A stretch of DNA of 64,000 nucleotides from Rhizobium sp. ACO-34A (lineage in GTDB: Bacteria; Pseudomonadota; Alphaproteobacteria; Rhizobiales; Rhizobiaceae). The stretch lies in assembly GCA_002600635.1 (NCBI GenBank), contig CP021373.1, positions 430,145 through 494,144 on the forward strand, given 5' to 3'. Positions 26,463 through 35,384 of the stretch are shown piece by piece. The position numbers and the translations under genes are program-made. The number at the start of each line of letters is the position of its first letter. The stretch's first letter is position 1. The notes under the pieces are model-generated. The model saw only the letters and a list, made by a program, of their open reading frames with translations, had not been told where the DNA came from and searched no databases.

Positions 26463-27725
26463 ATGACAATGCAGGGGAAATCAACATGGCTAAACCGGCG
26501 TGGCTTCATGGTCGCCGCCGGCGCGGCCGGGCTCGGCAGCCTGGCCAGCCCGGCAATTCTGCGGGCGCAGGGCGCGACGATCAAGGTCGGCATGCCGACC
26601 ATCCTGTCCGGCCGTGTGGCGCTTCTGGGAGAAACCGCCTCGGTGGGAGCGAGGATGGTCATCGACGCCGTCAATGCCGAGGGTGGGATCGACGGTCGTC
26701 CGATCGAGCTGGTGATCCGCGACACCCAGGGCAAGCCCGACGAGGCCGCGCGCATCACCCGCGAACTGATCAACAGCGATAAATGCGAACTGATCCTCGA
26801 CGCAGAAGCATCAGGCGGCAGTTTTGCCGTCCATGAAGTGGTGCGCGACACCGGGCTTTACTGCATCCACTCCATCTCGGAAGCATCCTCGCTGACCGCC
26901 GATCCGGCCAACCGCGCCCACTGGATCTTCCGGTCCGGAAGGCAGGGTATCCACGATGCGATCTCCGGGGGCCTGTACGCATCGGAACTTGTGAAGAACG
27001 GGCTCAAGCGCTGGGCCGTTTGTTCCCCCGACTATTCCTACGGCCGCGACACGACCGCCGAATTCAAGGAGTTTCTCGCCGTCTTCGCCCCGGACGTGCA
27101 GTTCACCGGCGAAACCTGGCCGAAAGTCTTTCAGCCGGACTATACGGAGAACATCACCAGCTTGCTCAATACGGCGCCCGAAGCCCTCTACACCTGCCTG
27201 TGGGGCGGCGATCTGGTGGCCTTCTTCGATCAGGCCAGCCTCTACGGCCTGTTCGACCAGTTCCAGACCGTCGCGGTCAATATGGGCGACGCGCCGGTTC
27301 TGGAAGCGATCAAGAACCTGCCGGCGGGAATCCATTCCGGCAATCGCTACCACAAGGACGTTCCGGACACGGACGCCAACGAAGCCTGGAATGAGACGTT
27401 CCGCAAGTCCGGCAAGCTGCCGACCAACTGGGGATGGCAGGCCTATACGGGCGCGCGCTTTGTCGTCGAGGCTCTCAAGGAGACCAAAGGCAACACCAAT
27501 CGCGACAAGCTGGCGGACGCCACCAAGGGACGCCGGATCGACAGTCCCTTCGGCGTCGATGGCACCGTCACGATGCGCGAGGACGACAATACCCTTATCG
27601 ATTACGCCATCGGTTACGGCAAGACGCTCGCCGTGCCGCCCTATCTCGCGGACTTCCAGGCCACGCCGTGGAATGTGATCCTCGAGCACGAGGCGGAATG
27701 GAAAAAGCGCAAGAACTATCTCTGA
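26463..27725 (+). CDS. Periplasmic binding protein, branched-chain amino acid (LivK) type
   Basis: Product is 420 residues. The ATG at 26463 follows GGGAGGAGGAGA. A twin-arginine-like N-terminus (NRRGFMVAAGAAGLGSLASP) precedes a type-I binding fold with IKVGMPTILSGRVALLGETA, AVNAEGGIDGRPIELVIRDT and YSYGRDTTAEFKEF. The substrate may be a carboxylic acid rather than an amino acid: LivK-type proteins in operons with acyl-CoA ligase often bind aromatic or aliphatic acids (known trend, inference here). An RNA hairpin follows the gene, as is common where the binding protein is made in excess. Confidence 0.88.
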   Translation: MTMQGKSTWLNRRGFMVAAGAAGLGSLASPAILRAQGATIKVGMPTILSGRVALLGETASVGARMVIDAVNAEGGIDGRPIELVIRDTQGKPDEAARITRELINSDKCELILDAEASGGSFAVHEVVRDTGLYCIHSISEASSLTADPANRAHWIFRSGRQGIHDAISGGLYASELVKNGLKRWAVCSPDYSYGRDTTAEFKEFLAVFAPDVQFTGETWPKVFQPDYTENITSLLNTAPEALYTCLWGGDLVAFFDQASLYGLFDQFQTVAVNMGDAPVLEAIKNLPAGIHSGNRYHKDVPDTDANEAWNETFRKSGKLPTNWGWQAYTGARFVVEALKETKGNTNRDKLADATKGRRIDSPFGVDGTVTMREDDNTLIDYAIGYGKTLAVPPYLADFQATPWNVILEHEAEWKKRKNYL

Positions 27726-27731
27726 CGACTT

Positions 27732-27764
27732 GCCGCCGCATGCGTCTAGCCGGCGTGCGGCGGC
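27732..27764 (+). terminator. Strong stem-loop after the binding-protein gene, likely partial terminator
   Basis: GCCGCCGCATGC pairs with GCGTGCGGCGGC over 12 bp with one G-T wobble, with a 9-base loop and CTTTC after it. It lies between the binding-protein stop (27725) and the permease start (27792). Such intercistronic hairpins typically attenuate downstream transport genes or protect the upstream mRNA. Confidence 0.6.
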
Positions 27765-27791
27765 TTTCCCCCGTAACGAAAGTCGTGACCC

Positions 27792-28700
27792 ATGTTCAAA
27801 ATCGAAGCCCTGGCGAGTTGTCTCTCGTCAAGCCCATGTCTCGTGACGCAGATCACGACTGGAATCATTATTGGAATGCTGCTTTTCCTCGTCGCTTCCG
27901 GTGTGACGCTGATCTTCGGCGTCCTGAAAGTGGTGAACTTCGCCCACGGCGCCTTCTACATGATCGGCGCATACTCGGCCTATACAGTCTACGCCGCCAG
28001 CGGCAGCTACTATCTGGCGGTGGGCGCCGGCGCGCTCGGCGCCGCTATCGTCGGAATTCTCTTCGAAAGATTGGCGATCAGCAGGGTCTACAAGGAAAAC
28101 CTGCTGATGCAACTGCTTGTCTGCTACGCCTTCGCGCTGATCTGCGATGACCTGGTCAAGATCATCTGGGGCGCCCAATACCTGGCGCTCGGCATCCCGC
28201 ATGAATTTCGCGTTCCGCCCATCCGCTTCGCCGGAGGCGTCATTCCGCCTTTCTACATCTTCCTCGTGCTGACCTCGCTCTCCGTGGCCATTCTTTGCCT
28301 GCTGCTCATCAAGTACAGCAAGTTCGGAAAGATCGTGCGCGCCGCCGCTGCCAATGCCACCATGGTTTCCGTTCTGGGAATCCGCGTGCCGATCTATTTC
28401 GCGGCGCTTTTCGGTCTTGGCTGCGCCCTTGCGGGCATGGCCGGCGCCCTGGCTGCTCCGGTGCGCTCGCTGACGCCGGGCATGGGCCTCTCGATCCTGA
28501 TCGACAGTTTCATCGTGACGGTCATAGGCGGCATGGGCTCGATCCCCGGCGCGCTCCTCGCTGCGCTGATCCTTGGCCTCACCCGCTCCTTCGGCAGCCT
28601 CGCCTTCCCGCTTTTCGTCGACGGCGCGATGTTCATGATGATGGTGGCGGTCCTCGTCTTCCGCCCGCAGGGCCTGCTGGGCGAGAGGGTGACGCGATGA
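27792..28700 (+). CDS. livH: Branched-chain-type ABC permease (LivH)
   Basis: Product is 302 residues with eight or so membrane helices. Landmarks are SGVTLIFGVLKVVNFAHGAF near residue 35, the EAA-like coupling region GKIVRAAAANATMVSVLGIR and GGMGSIPGALLAALILGL near the C-terminus. It forms the channel with LivM, whose ATG overlaps this stop. The substrate is unspecified; the operon context suggests an organic acid. Confidence 0.9.
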   Translation: MFKIEALASCLSSSPCLVTQITTGIIIGMLLFLVASGVTLIFGVLKVVNFAHGAFYMIGAYSAYTVYAASGSYYLAVGAGALGAAIVGILFERLAISRVYKENLLMQLLVCYAFALICDDLVKIIWGAQYLALGIPHEFRVPPIRFAGGVIPPFYIFLVLTSLSVAILCLLLIKYSKFGKIVRAAAANATMVSVLGIRVPIYFAALFGLGCALAGMAGALAAPVRSLTPGMGLSILIDSFIVTVIGGMGSIPGALLAALILGLTRSFGSLAFPLFVDGAMFMMMVAVLVFRPQGLLGERVTR

Positions 28701-29746
28701 GAGTAACCAATATCTTCCTTCGCGATTGCCTGATCGCCCTCGCCTGCTTCGCATTTCTCCTGGCGCTGGGGCTGGTCTTTCCAAGCCTGTGGTTGATGGA
28801 CACGCTGACGGCGCTTTTCGCCAGCGGACTGCTTGCCATGTCGCTCCACCTGTTGATCGGTTATACCGGGCTGGTCTCTTTCGGCCATGCCGCCTATTTC
28901 GCCGCGGGCGCCTATATTTTCGGGCTGCTTCTGAAAGCGCCGGACTTCGTGGCGACATTCGGCGCCTGGTCCGTGCCTCTGGGCATCGTGGCCGCTGTCC
29001 TGGGCACAGCGCTGTTTGCGCTCATCGTCGGGCTGATCTGCGCCCGTCTTTCCGAAATCTACTTCGCTTTTCTGACCCTCGCTTTCCAGATGCTCTTCAT
29101 CAGCCTCATTCAGGGCTTCGTGAGTTTCACCGGCGGCGACCAGGGCCTGACCGGTGGCATTCCCCGCCCCGCTTTTCTCGGAATCGATCTAACCCGCAGT
29201 TGGGATAGATACGGCTTCAGCGCCTTTGTATTCGTGGCCGGCGTGCTCGTCATCCGGCTCGTGACCGAGAGTTCGTTCGGTTACACCCTGCGCATGGTGC
29301 GCGACAACGAGCGGCGCACTTCGTTTCTCGGTGTCAACACCTATCGGGTGAAGGTAATCTCGTTCACCATAGCGGGATCGGTTGCCGCTCTCGGCGGCGT
29401 TATCCTCGCCATCTTCACCTCCGCGGCCTTCCCGGAATGGGCGGGATGGGCCCATTCCGGCGAGGCGATCTTCATGATCATGCTCGGCGGCGTGAACAGC
29501 TTCTTCGGCCCGATCCTCGGCGCGATGGCGATGCGTCTGATCAACGACGTCACGCTGCTTTACACCACCCATACCGAACTCACCAAGGGCATCGTCATCC
29601 TGTTCGCCGTGTTGGTCCTGAAACGCGGGATACTGGACTATGCCGCTGACCTGATCCGCGGCCGGCGGGCGCAGGGTCACAGGCCTTCGGCCGTGGCAGA
29701 CGTCGAAAAAGTCGAAAAACGGGAGAACGCCGATGCTGCGGCTTGA
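28697..29746 (+). CDS. livM: Branched-chain-type ABC permease (LivM)
   Basis: Product is 349 residues from the ATG at 28697, overlapping the LivH stop. Family motifs are LLIGYTGLVSFGHAAYFAAG, GDQGLTGG, FGYTLRMVRDNERRTSFLGV (coupling helix) and LGGVNSFFGPILGAMAMRLI. A charged tail (VADVEKVEKRENADAAA) overlaps the livG start by 14 bases. It is the second half of the import channel. Confidence 0.9.
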   Translation: MRVTNIFLRDCLIALACFAFLLALGLVFPSLWLMDTLTALFASGLLAMSLHLLIGYTGLVSFGHAAYFAAGAYIFGLLLKAPDFVATFGAWSVPLGIVAAVLGTALFALIVGLICARLSEIYFAFLTLAFQMLFISLIQGFVSFTGGDQGLTGGIPRPAFLGIDLTRSWDRYGFSAFVFVAGVLVIRLVTESSFGYTLRMVRDNERRTSFLGVNTYRVKVISFTIAGSVAALGGVILAIFTSAAFPEWAGWAHSGEAIFMIMLGGVNSFFGPILGAMAMRLINDVTLLYTTHTELTKGIVILFAVLVLKRGILDYAADLIRGRRAQGHRPSAVADVEKVEKRENADAAA

Positions 29747-30491
29747 ACATCTTGAAAAAAGATTCGGCGGCCTTGTAGCGACCAACGATGTCTCGCTCGA
29801 CTTTCCCGAAGGATCGCTGAGCGCCATCATCGGTCCGAACGGCGCCGGCAAGACGACGCTGTTCAACCAGATCACCGGCCACCTGAAGCCGACCGGCGGA
29901 TCGATTACCTTCAACGGCGAGGACATCACCGGCCTGAAACCCGCCGCCATAGTGCGCAAGGGAATCGGCCGCGCCTTCCAGATCGCCAGCATTTATCCCA
30001 GCCTCACCGTCTATGAAGCGCTCGCTGCGGCCGTCACCGCTCATCAGGGTGCGTCATTCAATCTCCGGGGCGCCTTTCCGCGCAGGGAGACCGTCATCCG
30101 CACCGACGAACTGGTCGAACTTCTCGACATGGCTCCGGTCGCTCGCCGCATCTGCGGCGAGATCTCGCACGGCGACCAGAAACTCCTCGATGTGGGGCTG
30201 GCGCTGGCGCTCCAGCCGAAGGTGCTGATGCTCGACGAGCCGGCGGCGGGCATGGGCCCGGAAGAGCGGTGGCAGATGATGGGAACCGTCAAGCGGCTCT
30301 GGAAAAGCCAGAACATGACGCTGATCTTCATCGAGCATGACATCGACCTCGTTTTCCAGACCGCCGAAGTGGTTCATGTGCTGCGCTACGGCGCGGTGCT
30401 AGCCTCGGGCACGCCCGACGAGATCAAGGGCCATCCGGAGGTCATCGAAGCCTATTTGGGCAAGGAAGAAGACGCGATGGAGGCGTTGTGA
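29733..30491 (+). CDS. livG: Branched-chain-type ABC ATPase (LivG)
   Basis: Product is 252 residues. Walker A is GPNGAGKTT (about 34-42), followed by the Q-loop region and a signature variant EISHGDQKLLDVGLAL, in which the usual LSxGxQ reads ISHGDQ as in LivG relatives. Walker B is VLMLDEPAAGM and the H-loop is FIEHDIDLV. It powers the transporter with LivF. The stop overlaps the livF start. Confidence 0.9.
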   Translation: MLRLEHLEKRFGGLVATNDVSLDFPEGSLSAIIGPNGAGKTTLFNQITGHLKPTGGSITFNGEDITGLKPAAIVRKGIGRAFQIASIYPSLTVYEALAAAVTAHQGASFNLRGAFPRRETVIRTDELVELLDMAPVARRICGEISHGDQKLLDVGLALALQPKVLMLDEPAAGMGPEERWQMMGTVKRLWKSQNMTLIFIEHDIDLVFQTAEVVHVLRYGAVLASGTPDEIKGHPEVIEAYLGKEEDAMEAL

Positions 30492-31207
30492 TGCAAGGAC
30501 AGGCTATTCTCGATATGAGGGATATCAATGTCTTCTACGGGGCGTCGCATATCCTGTTCGACGTGTCGCTGCAGGTGGCCAAGGGCCGCACGCTGGCCCT
30601 TCTGGGCCGAAATGGCGCGGGCAAGAGCACCACCATGAAGGCCATCATGGGGGTTGCCCCCGCCCGGTCGGGCGAGATCAGGTTCGCCGGTGAGCGGCTC
30701 GATGGGGCCCCGCCATACGCGGTCGCGAAAAAAGGCATCGGTTTCGTGCCGGAAGACCGGCAGGTCTTCCCGGATCACACGGTCGACGAGAACCTGCGCA
30801 TCGCGGCAAAGCAGGGCGCCGACGGCCGGGAGCAGTGGAACATCGGCACCATTTACGACGCCTTCCCTCTCCTCACCCGGATGAGGAGCCGCAAGGCGGG
30901 CATGCTGTCCGGAGGCGAGCAGCAACTCCTTTCCATGGCGCGCTGCCTCATGGGCAATCCCGACCTCATTCTTCTCGACGAGCCCTCCGAGGGGCTGGCG
31001 CCGATCATCGTGCAGGAGGTCGGGCGGCTCATCCGCCGTCTGCGCGGCACGGGCGTCACCATCGTCCTCGCCGAGCAGAACATGCATTTCTGCCTCGGAA
31101 TCTCGGAGGATGCCGTGATCATCGACAAGGGACAGATCGTCTATCGCGGCACGATCGAGGAACTGCGCGGCAATAAAGAAGTCGCCAACCGCTATCTCGC
31201 CATCTGA
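30491..31207 (+). CDS. livF: Branched-chain-type ABC ATPase (LivF)
   Basis: Product is 238 residues from the ATG at 30491 (GGAGG seven bases upstream; a GTG at 30488 is also possible). Walker A is GRNGAGKST, signature MLSGGEQQLLSMAR, Walker B LILLDEPSEGLAP and H-loop VLAEQNMHF. It completes the five-component transporter SBP-H-M-G-F, all in transcriptional order. Confidence 0.9.
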   Translation: MQGQAILDMRDINVFYGASHILFDVSLQVAKGRTLALLGRNGAGKSTTMKAIMGVAPARSGEIRFAGERLDGAPPYAVAKKGIGFVPEDRQVFPDHTVDENLRIAAKQGADGREQWNIGTIYDAFPLLTRMRSRKAGMLSGGEQQLLSMARCLMGNPDLILLDEPSEGLAPIIVQEVGRLIRRLRGTGVTIVLAEQNMHFCLGISEDAVIIDKGQIVYRGTIEELRGNKEVANRYLAI

Positions 31208-31242
31208 AACACCCCCGCCCAACGGAGGCGCATGCGACAAAA

Positions 31243-32286
31243 ATGAATACTGAATCGCAAATACAAAATACCGGTGATCCCCGCCGGCGAAAGGCCGGAG
31301 ATGCAACCGGGAGCAACGCCCCCGTCGAAGCGCTGAAAAGCATCTATCGTCGGGCGCTGAAGATCCGTCTTGCGGAAAAGACGCTCCAGACCCTTTTCAT
31401 CGACGGCAAGGTGCCGGGCTTTCTGCATCTGTCCATCGGCCAGGAGGCCATCGCCGCCTCGGTTTCGGAGTGGCTGCGTGAAGGCGACACCGTCTCGTCC
31501 AACCATCGCGGCCATGGGCATACGCTTGCCAAGGGCGTCGACCTTGAAGGCTTCTTCGCCGAAATCCTCGGACGCTCCACCGGCGTCTGCGGCGGCCGCG
31601 GCGGCTCGATGCATGTCGCCGACCTGCGCCTCGGCATGCTGGGCGCCAACGGCATCGTCGGGGCGGGCCTGCCGATCACCACGGGCAGCGCTCTGGCGTT
31701 GAAGCTGAAGGGAGAGGGCCATATCGCGGTCGTCTACTTCGGGGACGGCGCGCTCGCGGAAGGCCTGGCGCACGAGTGCTTCAACATCGCCAAGCTCTGG
31801 TCGCTGCCGATCCTTTTCGTCTGCGAGAACAACGGCTGGTCGGAGTTCAGCCCTACCCACCGGCAACTGGCGGTCAGGCTTTCCGACCTGGCGGGCGCCT
31901 TCGGTATCGCCTACCTGGCGGCGGACGGCAACGACATCGTCGCCGTTCACGATGCGGCCGGTCAGGCGGTGGAAAAGGTCCGGAGCGAGACTGTTCCCTT
32001 CATCCTCGAATGCCGGACAACCCGCGTGCGCGGGCACTATGAAGGCGACAAGCAGGACTATCGCCCCGAGGGCGAGGCCGAGGAGATGGCGGCACGCGAT
32101 CCACTGGAACGCGCCGCCGGCAGCCTGACCGAACTGGGCGTCGAAACGGACTGGATCCTGGCCGTCAAAGCCGAGACCGAGGCGGAAAATGCTCGGGCGC
32201 TGGAGGCGGCGCTGGCCGCCCCGATGCCCGATCCCGCAACGCTTACCGACGATGTCTATACTTTGGAGGCCGCATCAAATGGCTGA
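31243..32286 (+). CDS. 2-oxoacid/acetoin dehydrogenase E1 alpha subunit
   Basis: Product is 347 residues. The thiamine diphosphate motif starts at GDGA (167-170) and ends at ENN (195-197). An active-site loop with NHRGHGHTLAKG (87-98) and GRGGSMHVAD (118-127) is typical of E1 alpha proteins. An unusual hydrophilic N-terminus of about 28 residues precedes the conserved core. With the next gene it would form a heterotetrameric E1 that decarboxylates a 2-oxoacid, or cleaves acetoin or a related diketone, and acylates the lipoyl group of the E2 encoded two genes downstream. The exact substrate is unknown. Confidence 0.88.
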   Translation: MNTESQIQNTGDPRRRKAGDATGSNAPVEALKSIYRRALKIRLAEKTLQTLFIDGKVPGFLHLSIGQEAIAASVSEWLREGDTVSSNHRGHGHTLAKGVDLEGFFAEILGRSTGVCGGRGGSMHVADLRLGMLGANGIVGAGLPITTGSALALKLKGEGHIAVVYFGDGALAEGLAHECFNIAKLWSLPILFVCENNGWSEFSPTHRQLAVRLSDLAGAFGIAYLAADGNDIVAVHDAAGQAVEKVRSETVPFILECRTTRVRGHYEGDKQDYRPEGEAEEMAARDPLERAAGSLTELGVETDWILAVKAETEAENARALEAALAAPMPDPATLTDDVYTLEAASNG

Positions 32287-33253
32287 GAGCCGCTATGTCA
32301 AGGCAGTCAACAAGGCGCTGCAGGACGCGATGGCGGCCGACCCGAGCGTTATCCTGATCGGCGAGGACGTCGCTGCCGCCGGCGGCTCCTTCAAGGCCAC
32401 GCGCGGCCTCCACGACGAATTCGGTCCCGACCGGGTCTTCGACGCTCCGATCGCCGAAGCGGCGATCACGGGAATTGCCGTCGGCGCGGCGCTGTCCGGG
32501 CTGAAGCCCATCGCCGAGATCATGTTCATGGACTTCGTCACGCTCACCATGGACATGATGGTCAACCAGGCAGCCAAGGCGCGCTACATGTTCGGCGCCC
32601 AGGGGTCGGTCCCCATGGTGCTGCGCACGCCGCACGGCGGCGGACTGTCGGCGGGGCCGCAGCATTCGCAGTGCCTCGAGGCCTGGTTCGCCCATATTCC
32701 CGGCCTCAAGGTGGTCGTCCCTGCCACGGTGGAGGACGCCTACGGCCTGCTGCGCGCGGCGATCGATGATCCCGACCCGGTGATTGTGGTGGAGAACAAG
32801 TCGCTCTATGCGATCAAGGGCGACCTGCCCGACGAGCCCGCCCGGGCACGCATCGGCGAAGGCATGATACGCCGCGCCGGCACGGACGCGACCGTCGTCA
32901 CGTACGGCGCGATGGTCTGGACGGCGCTCGCCGCCGCCGACGCTCTTGAAAAGGACGGCATCTCGCTCGAGGTGATCGACCTGCGCTCCGTCCAGCCGTG
33001 GGACGAGGCACTGGTGCTTGCAAGCCTCTCGCGCACCCACCGTCTGGCGGTGGTGCACGAGGCCGTCGAGGCCTTCGGCGTTGGCGCGGAAATCGCCGCC
33101 CGCATGGCCGAAATCGGCTTCGACGAACTGGACGCTCCGATCCTGCGCGTCGCCGCCCCCTTTTCGCCCGTTCCCTTCAGCCCGGCGCTCGAAAAGGCGT
33201 GGCGGCCGACCGAGGACAGAATCGTAACGGCCATCCGTCATCTGCTGGCATAA
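32279..33253 (+). CDS. 2-oxoacid/acetoin dehydrogenase E1 beta subunit
   Basis: Product is 324 residues from the ATG at 32279 (GGAGG ten bases upstream), overlapping E1 alpha by eight bases. Family features are VILIGEDVAAAGGSFKATRG, FDAPIAEAAITGIAVGAALS, MVLRTPHGGGLSAGPQHSQC with the conserved active-site His, and a C-terminal transketolase-like domain (VIDLRSVQPWDEALVLASL). Here too the closest relatives are acetoin and branched-chain dehydrogenases, which cannot be separated by eye. Confidence 0.9.
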   Translation: MAESRYVKAVNKALQDAMAADPSVILIGEDVAAAGGSFKATRGLHDEFGPDRVFDAPIAEAAITGIAVGAALSGLKPIAEIMFMDFVTLTMDMMVNQAAKARYMFGAQGSVPMVLRTPHGGGLSAGPQHSQCLEAWFAHIPGLKVVVPATVEDAYGLLRAAIDDPDPVIVVENKSLYAIKGDLPDEPARARIGEGMIRRAGTDATVVTYGAMVWTALAAADALEKDGISLEVIDLRSVQPWDEALVLASLSRTHRLAVVHEAVEAFGVGAEIAARMAEIGFDELDAPILRVAAPFSPVPFSPALEKAWRPTEDRIVTAIRHLLA

Positions 33254-33264
33254 GGAAGCAATCC

Positions 33265-34062
33265 ATGGCTCAGGAACAGATTTCAACCGCCTCCCTCATC
33301 TGCGACATCGACGGCCCGGTGGTGACCGTCACGTTCAACCGGCCGCAGACGCTGAACGCGCTCGATATGGGCGTCATGGCCGAGCTCAACCAGGTTCTAG
33401 ACAGGATCGAAACCGATCCCGCCATTCGCGCCGTTATTTTCACGGGCGAAGGCCGTGCCTTCGTCGCCGGCGGCGACATCGCCGACCTCAACTCCCGCAA
33501 GGCCCTGCCCCACTACAACGAGTTCGCCGAGGAGATCCACAAGCTCCTGCGCCGCATCGAGACGCTCGACAAGCCGACGATCGGCGCAATCAACGGCTTC
33601 GCGCTCGGCGGCGGCACGGAGCTCCTGCTGGCGCTCGACATTCGCCTGGTTTCCGACCGGGCAAAGCTCGGCCTGCCGGAGATCAAGCTCGGCCTGTTTC
33701 CGGGCGCGGGCGGCACGCAGCGCATCCTGCGCCAGATTCCCTCGTGCCGGGCGCGCGAGATCATGTATCTGGGCGAGATGGTCTCGCCCGACGAGGCAGT
33801 GCAGATCGGCCTCGCCAACCGCGTCGTGCCCCACGAGTCCTTGCTTGCAGAAGCCAAGACCATGGCGCTGAAGCTCGCGGCACAGTCGCCGCTGATCCTC
33901 AAGCTCCTGAAGCGCGTCCTGATAGACGGGGCCGACATGCCGCTCAGCGCCGCCCTGCGCCACGAGCAGGCGGTGATCGGCCTCGTGCTCGACAGCCATG
34001 ACGCCCACGAAGGTTGCAGCGCCTTTCTCGAAAAGCGGTCCGCCGCATTCCTGGGAGAATGA
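33265..34062 (+). CDS. Enoyl-CoA hydratase/isomerase (crotonase) family enzyme
   Basis: Product is 265 residues; the ATG at 33265 follows AAGGAAG. The crotonase pattern is complete: VTFNRPQTLNALDMGVMAEL, oxyanion-hole AFVAGGDIADL, IGAINGFALGGGTELLLALD and the active-site loop LPEIKLGLFPGAGGTQR, which keeps the Glu seen in hydratases. It probably hydrates the enoyl-CoA made by the acyl-CoA dehydrogenase encoded further along. Its position between E1 and E2 genes is odd and supports one joint pathway. Confidence 0.88.
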   Translation: MAQEQISTASLICDIDGPVVTVTFNRPQTLNALDMGVMAELNQVLDRIETDPAIRAVIFTGEGRAFVAGGDIADLNSRKALPHYNEFAEEIHKLLRRIETLDKPTIGAINGFALGGGTELLLALDIRLVSDRAKLGLPEIKLGLFPGAGGTQRILRQIPSCRAREIMYLGEMVSPDEAVQIGLANRVVPHESLLAEAKTMALKLAAQSPLILKLLKRVLIDGADMPLSAALRHEQAVIGLVLDSHDAHEGCSAFLEKRSAAFLGE

Positions 34063-34064
34063 AG

Positions 34065-35384
34065 ATGGCCAATATCGTGATGCCGAAATTCGGCTTGACG
34101 ATGACCGAAGGGCTGATCGCCGCCTGGCATCGCCGGCCCGGCGAGACTTTCCAAAAGGGAGACATCCTTTTCGAGGTGGAGACGGAGAAGGTCACCAACG
34201 AGGTCGAGGCTCCCGGCGACGGCAGGCTCGACGCCATCCTGCACGGCGAGGGATCGGTCGTGCCGGTCGGTGAGCCTATCGCCCGGGCTGCTTTCGAAGA
34301 CGAGACCTCGGGCGTGTCGACGGAAAGCGGCGGTGGCGCTTCTTCGTCGCAGGCTTCGGCGGCAGAGGAGCCCCGTCGCGGGCTCGATGCGCCTTCAGCC
34401 CGCAAGCTCATGGCCGAACACAATATCGATCCGGCGAGCATGGCGGGCAGCGGCCGCGACGGGCGCGTCATGAAAGGCGACGTGCTGCGTGTCGTCGCCA
34501 CGCCCCTTGCCCGCCGGATCGCCCGCGACGAGGGCATCGACCTCGACGAGGTCTCCGGAACCGGACCGCGAGGCCGGATCAAGGCCGGCGACGTGCTCGC
34601 CGTCCAGCAGGCCAACGCGTCCACGACGGCGAAAAATGCCGAGACGGCGGGCGCGCCGGAAGGGATCATGGCACCGGACGCGGTACGCCTTGCGACCGCC
34701 CGCCGCGTACAGGCCGCCAAGCGCGACATCCCGCATTTCTATGTCGGCAAGCATGTGAACGTCGGGCCACTCGGCGAATTGCGAACCTCTCTGAACGGCG
34801 GAAAGGCCGCGCGGCAGAAAATTTCCGTCACGCACCTGCTGGTGAAGGCGATCGGACTCGCTCTCGCCCGGCATCCGGCGCTCAACCGGATCTGGCTGCC
34901 GGAAGGGATCATGCCGCTTGCCGGGATCGGGGTCGGGATCGTGACCGAAACGCCCGATGGTCTGCGCATTCCGATTGTCAACGATGCGGATCACCTGCCG
35001 CTTGACACGCTGGCAAGTGCCTGCGGCACCCTCCTCGAACGGGCGCGCGCGGGACGATTGCAGAGCGCGGACGTCTCAGGGGGGACGATCTCGATTTCGA
35101 ATGTCGGCATGTTCGGTGCCGACAGCCTGACCCCGATCATCAATCCGCCGCAGGCCATGATCCTCGGGGTGGGAGCCGAGCAGCAGACTTTCCGCCCCGA
35201 TGCGCAGGGCCAACCAGCGCTGCGCCAGGAGATCAACCTGACGCTTGCGGCCGATCACCGCCTGATCGACGGCGCGGATGCGGCACGCTTCCTCGCTACG
35301 CTTGCCGAACTCATTGAAAACCCGCTGGAGCTGCTTCGCGCACCCGTCGCTTCCGGCAGCCTGCAACCAAGGAACGCAGCATGA
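34065..35384 (+). CDS. E2 dihydrolipoamide acyltransferase with two tandem E3-binding domains
   Basis: Product is 439 residues from the ATG at 34065 (GGGAGA six bases upstream; an ATG at 34059 is also in frame). An N-terminal lipoyl domain carries lipoyl Lys42 (VETEKVTNEVE). Then come two peripheral-subunit-binding domains in tandem: residues about 109-142 (APSARKLMAEHNIDPASMAG and on) and about 146-180 (TPLARRIARDEGIDLDEVSG and on). Most bacterial E2 proteins have one. The C-terminal catalytic domain ends with ADHRLIDGAD (His398, Asp402). It accepts the acyl group from E1 and transfers it to CoA. No E3 gene is nearby, so E3 must be borrowed. Confidence 0.88.
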   Translation: MANIVMPKFGLTMTEGLIAAWHRRPGETFQKGDILFEVETEKVTNEVEAPGDGRLDAILHGEGSVVPVGEPIARAAFEDETSGVSTESGGGASSSQASAAEEPRRGLDAPSARKLMAEHNIDPASMAGSGRDGRVMKGDVLRVVATPLARRIARDEGIDLDEVSGTGPRGRIKAGDVLAVQQANASTTAKNAETAGAPEGIMAPDAVRLATARRVQAAKRDIPHFYVGKHVNVGPLGELRTSLNGGKAARQKISVTHLLVKAIGLALARHPALNRIWLPEGIMPLAGIGVGIVTETPDGLRIPIVNDADHLPLDTLASACGTLLERARAGRLQSADVSGGTISISNVGMFGADSLTPIINPPQAMILGVGAEQQTFRPDAQGQPALRQEINLTLAADHRLIDGADAARFLATLAELIENPLELLRAPVASGSLQPRNAA

